The notes beneath the pieces are model-generated. The model did not search any database and was not told the origin of the DNA. It saw only the letters and a list, made by a program, of their open reading frames with translations. A stretch of DNA of 64,000 bases from Undaria pinnatifida (lineage: Eukaryota > Sar > Phaeophyceae > Laminariales > Alariaceae), in the NCBI GenBank assembly GCA_012845835.1, contig JABAKD010000035.1, forward strand, positions 186,001-250,000, given 5' to 3'. Both the position numbers and the translations under genes were made by a program. Positions 54,997 to 64,000 of this stretch are shown here, piece after piece (positions within the stretch are counted from its first letter, which is position 1; each line of letters begins with the position of its first letter).

Positions 54997-55560
54997 GTGA
55001 GCGCGATATCCATTTTCTCCACGAACAACAGTGGCCAGAGGCATCCCCAACGTTGTAACCGGTCTGCTGCTGCTTCACCTGGTTCACCTGTTGCTGTAAA
55101 ACTTGAGCCTCCTGCGGCGGACCCTGTTGAGACTGCTGCGCCCGCGGCTGCCTCGACTGCATTGCGTTCGATTTCAACGTGCGCGGTACCTAACCTCGAC
55201 CAAGAGGTGAGGGTCGTGATAGCTGCGCGTCGGTCAAGTTGCCCAGAGATGTGCCAGCTGTGGTGAAACCTGCAATCAACAACTGCAAACCTAACAAAGG
55301 ACCTTTCCTTGTCAAGGCGAACCCCCGTAGCCCATGCACAATCTATTTTTGGGGCGTGAGGACTAAAGCCAGAAGATGAGTGGGAGATTGTAAACAACAA
55401 GCCAAAGGAGCGCCCCCAGCTGTCGGTCTGCCCCGCAGACGACAAAGCCGTACCGCTCAGCACAAGATCAAACTCACCAGCAAGATAGCCTCCAGTGCTA
55501 CAACCCGTTTGACCAACCAGCTCAGGGTCAAAAAGCAAGCGGACAGCCGTTGCGGAGGAA
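54997..55560 (+). CDS. Coding-like region of unknown product with a GTGAGT donor
   Basis: The plus strand reads EPPAADPVETAAPAAASTAL to about 55,200, then in another frame VVKPAINNCKPNKGPFLVKA and NPRSPCTIYFWGV (55,255-55,370). A third stretch then ends in a canonical donor (GGAAAA/GTGAGT, 55,561). The minus strand has a longer open frame with less convincing composition. Frames need two shifts, so this is either a decayed gene or chance. Confidence 0.2.
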
Positions 55561-55609
55561 AAGTGAGTCCAACACGCCCGATATAACGCGATGTGCGCGC
55601 TTCGGGTCC

Positions 55610-56010
55610 GATTGTTTTGTTTCATTCCGACTCTTTTTTCCCATACATGTAGTTCTGTATATATATATATCCCACTCGTTTTCATACTCGGTCGCCGTCG
55701 CTCGGTCGCCGTCGCATATCATATTATTCAAGTGAATTAGAACAAACGAATCCAACGCTCCCTAGCTTCGTGTTGTTTTTGTGTTGCCTGTGTCAGCAAG
55801 CTGGCAGTTCGGGCAGGTCCGTTTTTTTTTTATTCCGACTCTTTTTCCCCGTACATGTAGTACTGTATGTTTATCCCACTCGTCTTCATACCCTGTCGCC
55901 GTCACATATCACATTATTTAAGTAAGGTTGTTACAAACGAAACCAACGCTTTCTCGCGTCGTGTTTTAGGTGGTGTTGCCTGTGTTAGGAAGCTGGCAGT
56001 TAAGGCGACC
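55610..56010 (+). repeat. 208-bp tandem pair
   Basis: attccgactctttttycccrtacatgtagt, cccactcgt-ttcata, tcgccgtcrcatatca and gtgttgcctgtgt recur at an offset of about 208 bp. Confidence 0.75.
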
Positions 56011-57740
56011 TCGAAACGACCCCGCAAAGCAACCTGTTCCGGACGAACCCCGAACGTTTTCCGTCACTGGAGTGGGTAAAAGCGTTCCCAGTTCATGTCG
56101 ATGCTACATTCAGCCTTGCCGAGAGCGAACCCGCCCGCCACTTTTCGTTGCGGATGAGGAAGAAAAATAAAGTGGAATGTGCGAACAAAAAAGCGGTGAG
56201 GACCACGGCGGTACAACGTAACATGTACCGCATCATCGTTGGCAACCAATCCATCAGTAGATTGCTGTCGGCAACAGCAGCGGTAAAATGTGTGAAGGCA
56301 TGTATCGATAGATATTTTTGACAGCAATGGATGCTGTTTTGTTCTGGCAATGGATGGTTAGCGTCAGGGGAAGAATGACATACCCTCTGGACGATAAAAA
56401 GGAAATTTAATAATAGAGGGTCGAAGCGTATTAAAGACATATCACGTATAGATAAGTATTATTGACAGCATCGGATGCTGCTTATTGCAGGCGCTTGACG
56501 GTTAGCGTCAGGCGCAGTTATGATATACATTATCAGGGCAAAATATCGAAACGTTTGTCTATCGATCGCTGTTGCCGCCAACAATAGATTATCAATTGGG
56601 TCCATCAATGATCATCCCCCCCCATAGTAGATTGTCGATTGTGTCTATCAATATGCCTCACCCCTCACAATAGGCGATCCGTTGTGTTCATTAATAGCCA
56701 TCGCCACCCCCACTATAATACCAACTGTGTCCATCAAAAGACATCGCACCTGAATACTAGATCAGTTGGGTCCATCAATAGTGATCTCCCCCTACAATAA
56801 ATGGTACATTGTGTCCATCAATAGCCATCGCCACGCACAAAATTTGGTCCACTGTGTCCATAAATAGCAATCGACGCCCTCGATGGTCTGTTGGGCGTCC
56901 TTCCACATCAGTCTATTGGATCAACATATTGTATACAGGAAATTGTTGTATATCAGAGGCCATCGTTGCCGCCAACAATACATTATTAATGTCGCCCATC
57001 AGTAGCCATCTCCCCAACAATAGATGGTGCATTGTGTCCACCAACAGCCATCGCCAACCACACTGTAGTATCGTGCGTGCTTCCACGACGGAACCGTTGT
57101 CTCAGCATGGTGTATTTAAGACTCTTGTTGCAGCGGACAATAATAAGTTATCAATTGTGTCTGTAAGTAGCTATCTCTACCGGCACCAGACTATTTGCGT
57201 GTTTCCGGAATTGACTATTGCTTCGACTTTCTGTGTATCGTGTGATGGTGAATATCGTACAAAAGGCCGTTATTGGTGCCAACAACAGATGTTTGATGGT
57301 GCCCGTCGATATCCAGCAATTGACTATTGATAGTGGGGGCATGATATGTTGATGATATGGTATAGACTGTTGTTGCTGTTGCCTCGACATGTTGTGTATC
57401 GTTTAGTGGTGTACATCATGCAAAAGGCCGTTGTGGGTGCCAACAGCAGATGTTTGCTTGTGCCCGTTGGCATGCATCGCCACTGACAATGGATTATTGA
57501 TAGTGGGGGTATGATATGGACATGATGTTATATCGCCTATTATTGTATATCGTGTATGGGTGTACCCTGGTGTATTGATGTCCATGGTTGGTGCCCTCTG
57601 GCATGCAAAAGGCATAAATATATATATATCTGTGTCTATTGTCGAACATACAGCCAATTGTTGTGTTTGTGTGGTACATGAATGAGCAGGGTAAATAGGT
57701 ACATTATCGTGCTCAGAGTGGGTGCACTCTTTTCAGTCCG
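56011..57740 (+). repeat. Degenerate short tandem repeats
   Basis: 56,300-56,520 has two 143-bp units (gacagcaatggatgctg ... ggttagcgtcagg). 56,560-57,110 has many 55-65-bp units around tgtgtccatcaatagccatc. 57,230-57,520 has two 170-bp units (tgtatcgtgtgatggtg ... tattgatagtgggggcatga). The tgtccatcaatag words resemble the foldback centre. Confidence 0.75.
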
Positions 57741-58960
57741 TTGCTTAACCTCTGCGAGCTTTTAGCTGTTGCTTCACCTCCCCTTTGTGTTAGGGCGTGC
57801 CCTCATCCTGGCGACGTTTTTCTCCTCGCCGTTAACCACGCGCGGTGCTCACTTTACCCTAACCCTTTAATTTTAACAAACAAAATCAGACACCACATTG
57901 GTTTATCAGAAAGCTACACAGGGTGGGGAGGTGTGCTCAGTTCATACATAGCCATAGACCCTCGCACCCCTACAATCCTGGGACAGGGCACGTCGGGTTT
58001 GCCTAACAGGCAGACACCGCACGCACCGAGCGCGAAGCGCCGTGAGGTGTTCGGCGAGTCGCATGAAGGGTGAGTTACATCCTACTAAGAGCCACTTTGG
58101 AGGCGGACCTCCGCACCTTGTGGGTACTTTATTGAAGATCGGATAACAGCTTCGAATGAGACGGGGTATGGCAGACACATGGATTCTTCTGTTGTGGGTG
58201 ATATGAAGTTCTCTCCGTAGATGGGTAGTCTATAGATTCGACGTGAAACCATCTCATAGTTGGGGTGAAACCAGGAGATACGAAATGTCACAGTCACGTG
58301 AAATCATAGATGCGTGAGAACGTAAGCGACGGTGATGGTCCAGGCAGGATTCCCCACCTTGGAAATGCCTGCCTGCCTGCGTGTCCTATACTGTTCTACA
58401 ATATTGAAAATATCAGCCTTGTGTCTAGGGAGCGAGCGAACGGAGAGATGAATGAAGACACCGGGAGGAATGAGGAGAGCGCTTCGCAACACCGACGACC
58501 CTGCGTCCCCCTCGGAGACCTCTTGACATAGATAGGAGACGCTTCGAGGTTGGGAAGGCGTGAGTGAGTGTGGTGCGTGTGCATAAGCGTAATTACTACA
58601 AGGCGCTTCGCTCCGTGGGCGGCACTCAACGCCCGCTACGTTTGCTCAGCAATCAAACATAAATAAATACATACGAAGCGGACAGAGATTCACGATTGAG
58701 AGCAGATGCAAGCTGGCGACTTTGATCATGCCAATGTCACTGCCGGGCTCTGGGAAAATAGCCGGGACGCCACATGCATGTGAGTACACTGTATGCGCCT
58801 GGTGTCTTGCTTTAAACACTCGTGATGGATGCCTGTCTCGAAGCTTGTGACTACCGAGCTTCTTAAGTCTCTCTGTAGGATAACGAATCGGCACAGACGC
58901 TGGATATGCTGGATGTCGATGGGTGGAAGATATAATATCAAAACACGCACGTTAGTTACA
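57741..58960. other. Coding-like pieces, unassigned
   Basis: Plus strand 57,741-58,070 reads IGLSESYTGWGGVLSSYIA, faintly like an RNase H start, up to a GTGAGT (58,069). Minus strand 58,085-58,297 reads ISWFHPNYEMVSRRIYRL and SMCLPYPVSFEAVIRSSIKY. Minus strand 58,726-58,950 reads DIQHIQRLCRFVILQRDLRS. No start, domain or consistent gene model emerges. Confidence 0.25.
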
Positions 58961-59230
58961 CCTTATGTTCCATACCAAAAAGCATATTACGACTAGACGG
59001 CGGTCCGTCACAGGGCTAAGTGTCTACGGCACTTTGAAAAAAACAAAAAAAAATGGTGTGACTAGCATTCAAGAACACCAACAACGTAGACAAAAGGACA
59101 CAAAACATACAATTAATAGTACGTACTGCTGTGAAAATCAAACCAAGCCCAATCTCAAGTGAACAACAGAGGAAAGCATATGAAATACCTGATACCTGGT
59201 ATCGGCTTATCGCATACGAATAACATAATA

Positions 59231-59487
59231 GTGTTAAGGTACGGCCTTGAAAGGCCGGTGACTACCTGATTCAATAGGTAATTGGCCGTTTTCGTATGAT
59301 AGGATGGCGTTCTATATTCGGGGTAGCCAGGAGACGGAGAGACTCTTGCCTCTCGTCTCAGTTGTCGTCTTCCATTCTGGTTGAAACAATGAACGCTGCG
59401 TATCTACCGCTTTGAGCTACGAAAGTGTGTCACACCGGGAGCATGCCCACTTGGTCGACCTGTAGGGATACTCTGTGTCTCACCCCG
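59231..59487 (+). repeat. LTR related to the G1 LTR (solo or 5' LTR of a truncated copy)
   Basis: tgttaaggtacggcc, ttcgtatgataggatggcgt and tattcggggtagccaggaga match 5,838-6,078. It ends caccccgaaca. No matching second LTR or pol sequence follows in the window, and no clear target duplication is visible. Confidence 0.65.
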
Positions 59488-60680
59488 AACAACTTGACTA
59501 ATGGCGTCTTCGTGCAGAACTAGGACAGCTGACTTTCTCCCTCCTATCATAGGCTCGTCTTGGGTTTTTGTTTTTGGTGGGCTTTTGTTTTTCCCGTGGA
59601 TCGGTTCATGCCCTTTTCCGGTGACAACTCAATCGGTGAGATACTCTTCCCTCCCGTCGGTGACCACAACGACAGTAAGACGGCAAGGGCCTCCTGGCAG
59701 TCATCGTGCGCGTGACACATGGGCGACACCCTTGGTCCAAACGCAGAAGATACTTTTTTTTAGAGCTCTGTCCTTTGCGATACAAGATGGTTTGGTCGCT
59801 CGCAGATGGTTTGGTCGCTCGGCACACATCCAGCAGACGATGCGGCACCCAGGAGAAATGCTCTTCGGAAACAGGGTTCACTGAGCTAGGACGCCCGACA
59901 GGCCTTCTGGTAGTCCCGCCCTCCGCCAGTTGACACACAACTCCGCAGAGGAGTCGACCCAAGCCTCAACCACCAGACTTGCTCGCTCCGTTCTCAGCCA
60001 GCGTGTTGCAAATTTGCCAGCCTCGCGCTCAGCATTTACCTGCACAGCTCCGCGAGCAGCCAGCGCAAACCACAGCATCACCCTCCGACACGTGCCCTTC
60101 CTTTATTTTGCTTCGATCCCCGGGCATATGAGCAATTAAGGGCAAGCATACTGGGCACTTTGGATAATCAGCGACCGACAAACCGCTTTCCGAGGGCTTC
60201 ATCGGACATCGTACAACTTTGCCGAAAGAGCCAGGCCGACCTTAGCGGGACCTCCTTGGACTGCCGACACTGGGCCGGGATGATTTATTGCCTCGGCCAC
60301 TGAGCCCGTGCCTGGTCCCCTCCGTTCGACCCTCAGGACAACAGGCGGCTCTCGCGGTTTTTTTTCCAGTATGTACAAGCCTACAGACGCGTATGTTACG
60401 GGTATCAGTATAGGCGCCGAGTTCTGGTACTACCTTGAAAGTCGGACAGGTTGCGGTATCTTTTCTATTGAAAAATAGTACCAGGTATACCGGATCCTGG
60501 GTCAATAATCCGACATCTCTCAGACCCCAACACGATCCACTGCAGTCCATGCGACTCCACCGCTGCACTGACACCCTCGCTGCTGTGCGTGTGCCCCTTG
60601 CAAGAAAGATTTGAGAGTTTTTTGTCTTGGCTATCCCATGCCACAGAACTTAATTTAGTGAACGTTGAATTCATACGCTG
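59488..60680. other. Unassigned stretch
   Basis: Open frames of 60-127 codons on both strands (for example minus 59,878-60,081 with ARGAVQVNAEREAGKFATRW) lack recognisable domains. A ccaggtataccgg palindrome lies near 60,480. Confidence 0.35.
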
Positions 60681-62110
60681 GCTTTTTCTGACGCACGGTC
60701 AGCGTGGGCGTTGCCCTTTATCTGGGAATGCACATACTGATACTCTTGTCCTGTATGGGCACAGCACCGATATTGCAACACACTGCACTGCTGTCGACGT
60801 AGCCGTCCCTTTATAATGCGGTCGGTGTGTGTACCATTTTTTTCAGCTGTTCAGGCGTGGTACTTCTTTCTACTGCTGTTAGTACATGTGCTACCCTTCA
60901 CGATGCTGCTAGGGTCGATGCTGGTATTTTTTCTGCGGATGTCAGGACAGATACTGTCCGTTACAATGCGGCTAATACAGTTAGCGGAGATGCTGCACTT
61001 TACACTACTGGCGTATGTGCTGTCTTCCCACTGCTGATAGTACATGTGCTACCCTTCACAATGCTGGTAGGGTCGATGCTGCCACTTTTTTCTGCAGTTG
61101 TCAGGGCAGATACTGCCTTACAATGCGGTTGCTACAGTTAGCGGAGATGCTGCACTTTATACTGCTAGCGCAAGTGGGGATGGGGCCCTTTGGTACTGTT
61201 ACCAGGGAGCAAACAGTCTTTTTGTTCGGCTGTGGACGTACATACTACCTTTTCTACAGCTGGTCTTGGCGTTCTACTGCCCATTTTAATGCGGTTGTTG
61301 TTGTCGTTACTTATGGGCACAGCAGCGATGATGCAGCAAGCAGCATTGCTGTAGACGCCACCGTCCTCCATAGTGCAAATGGTGGGGAACTGCCTTGTTC
61401 GGGCGTTATACTGCCTGTTTTACTGCGGTTGGTGTCGACGTTACCTTCCCTTTCATGCGTTTGGTATTGCCCCCCCCCCCCTAGGGAAGATGCCGCCCGT
61501 TTTGGTGCGGTGGATGTGGACATGTTGTGCGACCCTTTGCTACGCTGCCCCCTACTCTGAACCAAGGGTACATGCTGCCCGCTTTTATACGGTTTGTTGT
61601 GAGACCCTTTGCTACGCTGCCCTCCCCTACATTGCACCTAGGGTACATGCTGCCCGTTTTAATGCAGTCGGTTGTGAGACCCTCTGCTGTGCTACCCCCC
61701 TATACCTGGCCTAGGGTAGATGCTGACCTTTTTGGTGCGATGGATGTGGGCGTTTTGTGCGACCCTTTATTGTGCTGCTCCCCCCTACACTGCACCTGGC
61801 ATAAATGCTGCCCGTTCTTATACGGTTTATTGCGCTATACGGTATGTTGTGCGACCCTTTGCTGCACTTCCCCCCTACACTGCATCTAGGGTAAATGCTG
61901 CCCGTTTTTGTGCGGTTGATATTGACGTTGCCTTCCCCTTTCCTGCGGTTAGTGCGGGCGTTGCCCGTATACCCTGCTGTTGGGTTTTTGGTGGATGCTG
62001 TCCTTCTTACTGCTGTTCGTGCGGACTCTCCTTATGCCCTGAATTTTCAGTGGGTGCCATACTTTTTTTGCTGCGAGCGTTGACGCTGCCCTCCGTTCAT
62101 GCTGCTAGTT
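60681..62110 (+). repeat. Degenerate array of about 100-160-bp units
   Basis: Two 160-bp units at 60,872-61,180 share gtacatgtgctacccttcac and gttagcggagatgctgcact. Downstream units repeat gtgcgaccctttgctacgct, ccccctacactgcacctagg and gtacatgctgcccgttt. Open frames through it (up to 181 codons) are by-products. Confidence 0.7.
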
Positions 62111-62323
62111 GGCGTGGGTGCTGCCATCATCCATATTGATGCTGGACAGAGTCGAGGCACTTATCTTGCTGCTTGCTGGCACGCAGATATTACCGCTGCT
62201 TGAAGCAGGGGCACTACCACAATATATCTGCCTCCATCGCTTCTTCACGCGTCGTTCCCGTCCTGCCACCTTCCTCCATACCCCCTCCTTTCACTGTCCT
62301 CCCTACAGACAACAAGCAACAAC

Positions 62324-64000
62324 ATGTCTACCTGTGAGGAAGCGGGCTACTCGGGCAGGCTGAGGTCTTTCACGCGCCCCAACCTGGATGCCCACGAGAC
62401 AAAAATGGAAAGCTCGAGATCACGCTTGAGACCCCGCGACTCGAGACGGGGAGAACTTCCGGAGGAGAGCTCCGATGACAAGATAGAGGACGGACCACGA
62501 AATCACCACCCGAACCCACCAACCAAGAGGGTCGACTCGTCGGTTCTTGAGGACGAGGCGGCGGACCAACCTCCACCGTGGTCGGGGGCATCTCGATGCC
62601 AGCTCTCGCCAGCCCCGGAGGAGCGCCACCAACTGGCCTGCCCGCGCTCGACAGAGCACCACCGCCGCCACCTGGGCTCTCCGCGCTCGACCGAGTGCCA
62701 CCCCCAGAGTTCCCGGGACCGGGGTGCCTTGTCCGCCCCTCCGATTTGGCATCTGGAGGACGCCAGGAAGACGATACTCCGGCGTGAAGCACGCCGACGT
62801 CGGTATGACGAGAATATCGAGCAAGCCAAGAACGCTGTGCGGGAGGCGTCCGTGGTGGCAGAAAGGGCGCACCAAGCCCTCGCTCATTCAGTTGTGTCGG
62901 CCGCGGGAGCTACCGCGGCCCGCTCGTCTTCAACGCGCCCGCAGGGTGTCGCATCCCAACGACCACGGCCCGGGGACGACGCCTTTTTCAAGGGCAGCGT
63001 CGAGTGCATGGCGTCTGAACCGAGGGTGGGGTTCTCTTGGGAGTTGCCTCCACCCTCCTTACGTCAGAGGGGCAGGCGTTGCTGTACGCGGAAGCCCTTT
63101 CAGTGGAAGTGGCCTGGGCTCGAATGGATTTCACCTCCTATGCCGGACAGAAGAGAGCCGCCCCGACCCTTGCTCTCGTCAAGGCCCTGAGAACGGCTCA
63201 CGACGAGGCCCGCGACCCCGTTTTTAGGCCGAATCCGGAGGAGGAGTTCGAGGAACGCCGCCGTGACAAAAAGCAACGCGGCGACAGTCGCGATCGCGGG
63301 GACCGCCACAGTGGGGGTGGTGGCTTCGGGGGTGTCGGCAAAAATGGTGGAGGCGGGAGAGGTGCATCGGGTGCTGGTGGTGGCTCAAGACACCGCCACG
63401 GAAACAACCATAGTCGCATCAACCGGGGAGGTGGCCGCACCTCTGGCGGAGGCAACGGAGGGTGGAGGAACGGCGCGAGAGGACGCTCAGCGTGGGACGG
63501 CTCGTCAACCTCCTCCCGCTCATCGTCGGCCTCGAGCACGGACCACGGAGAAGTGACCGTGGTACAACGCAACAGGCGAGTGACTCCTTCCATGGTGGAT
63601 ATTGCTTCCTCCGCCGAGCGCCACAGCAAACTGACCGTGTGGGGTGATCATATTAAACCTGTTTCTTTGGATTTGGCCCGCGCTCGTACCTCCGCGATTG
63701 CCACTGCCGCTGCTACAGCTAAAGCCATGCTTCATGACTCGGTTAAGCGTGCGTATGTCAAGCTCCCTGACAAGGACGTAGCCCGCATTTCTGTGCTGCA
63801 TTTCCCCACCTCTTTGAACAAGTCTGACGGCGCGCAGCAACTTAACACGTTCGGTTAGATATGCAATGAAAATCCGACATACTCATGCGCTGCGACGATC
63901 TTTGCACAAGGGCGTATTATCGCCCACGTGAGTAACCGGTCGGGACTCGCTCCACATGGCGTTCACACGTGATATCACGCCTGACATGCCCACCACCGCC
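62324..64000 (+). pseudogene. ORF1/gag-like protein of a retroelement, cut by window end
   Basis: ATG at 62,324 in good context opens a charged frame (MSTCEEAGYSGRLRSFTR). Coding-like text then alternates between two frames (shifts near 62,583, 62,740 and 63,035). It includes a Pro-rich part (APPPPPGLSALDRVPPPEF), a basic coiled-coil-like helix (TILRREARRRRYDENIEQAK), VEVAWARMDFTSYAGQK, and an RGG/Gly-rich box (63,290-63,500). After TAG at 63,856-63,858 the same frame continues ICNENPTYSCAATIFAQGRI. Composition suits a nucleic-acid-binding gag/ORF1. The family is not recognised, and a relation to the YR element at 16-25 kb is not visible. Confidence 0.45.

Noticed and set aside
54969-55685. 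238-codon minus-strand open frame
   Set aside because: Longest frame locally, but composition is uneven and no domain is seen. A plus-strand donor-bounded reading is at least as plausible. Not called as a gene.
57855-57880. ccctaaccc as telomeric remnant
   Set aside because: Only two imperfect units; chance.
61015-62139. Open frames of 112-181 codons with Cys/Leu-rich content
   Set aside because: By-products of the degenerate array. No start, domain or constant frame.

Overview
This is a eukaryotic nuclear window made almost entirely of transposable elements, their fragments and tandem repeats, with traces of at most a few host genes. The evidence for a eukaryote is Ty3/gypsy chromoviruses with LTRs and chromodomains, a tyrosine-recombinase (DIRS/PAT/Ngaro-type) retrotransposon, a Helitron RepHel fossil, GT/AG-bounded exons, AATAAA signals and many CAG/CTG-rich satellites. 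The chromovirus protein style resembles elements I associate with stramenopiles such as brown algae or oomycetes. That placement is a low-confidence inference. No rRNA gene, CRISPR array or bacterial operon was seen.

Layout. 1-6.1 kb: decayed chromovirus G1 (RNase H tail, integrase, chromodomain, 3' LTR). 6.1-11.9 kb: mostly featureless. 11.9-14.3 kb (- strand): two phase-compatible exons of a neuroguidin/LCP5-like nucleolar protein with a 2.1 kb intron. 15.5-27.2 kb: copies of a dispersed repeat (family B), one of which is split by an 8.5 kb tyrosine-recombinase retrotransposon (16,366-24,856). 25.1-28.3 kb: satellites. 29.6-32.7 kb (- strand): Helitron Rep/helicase fossil. 32.7-34.8 kb: G-rich and AT-rich repeats. 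34.8-36.1 kb (- strand): exon-like Cys-rich coding segments. 36.6-38.9 and 46.2-48.6 kb: two family A repeat copies in opposite orientation. Between them, 39.2-45.9 kb holds a tRNA-like tandem array invaded by a complete-ended chromovirus (G2), with a 231-bp tandem amplification over its right junction. 48.8-50.2 kb: 839-bp tandem duplication. 50.2-51.5 kb: foldback element. 53.1-54.1 kb: 170-bp satellite. 55.6-62.1 kb: further degenerate arrays, a lone LTR and unassigned coding-like pieces. 62.3-64.0 kb: ORF1/gag-like reading frame of another retroelement, cut by the window edge.

The most interesting structure is the 8.5 kb tyrosine-recombinase element. It has a visible A1 ... B1-A2-B2 split-direct-repeat arrangement. 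The 8-bp core agtaatat is identical at the left end, the right end and the internal B1/A2 junction, and intact family B copies elsewhere in the window supply the empty target site. The reverse transcriptase motif YLDD, RNase H acidic residues and recombinase R-K-HxxR-W-Y set are all readable, but several stops and frameshifts interrupt them. The recombinase starts with a putative CxxC...CxxC zinc ribbon, and about 3 kb of tandem repeats separates ORF1 from the pol region.

Most coding sequence here is pseudogenised. Entries typed pseudogene are mosaics of frames joined by homology. All assignments come from reading motifs by eye. No alignment or database search was run, and positions of repeat borders are accurate to a few bases at best.
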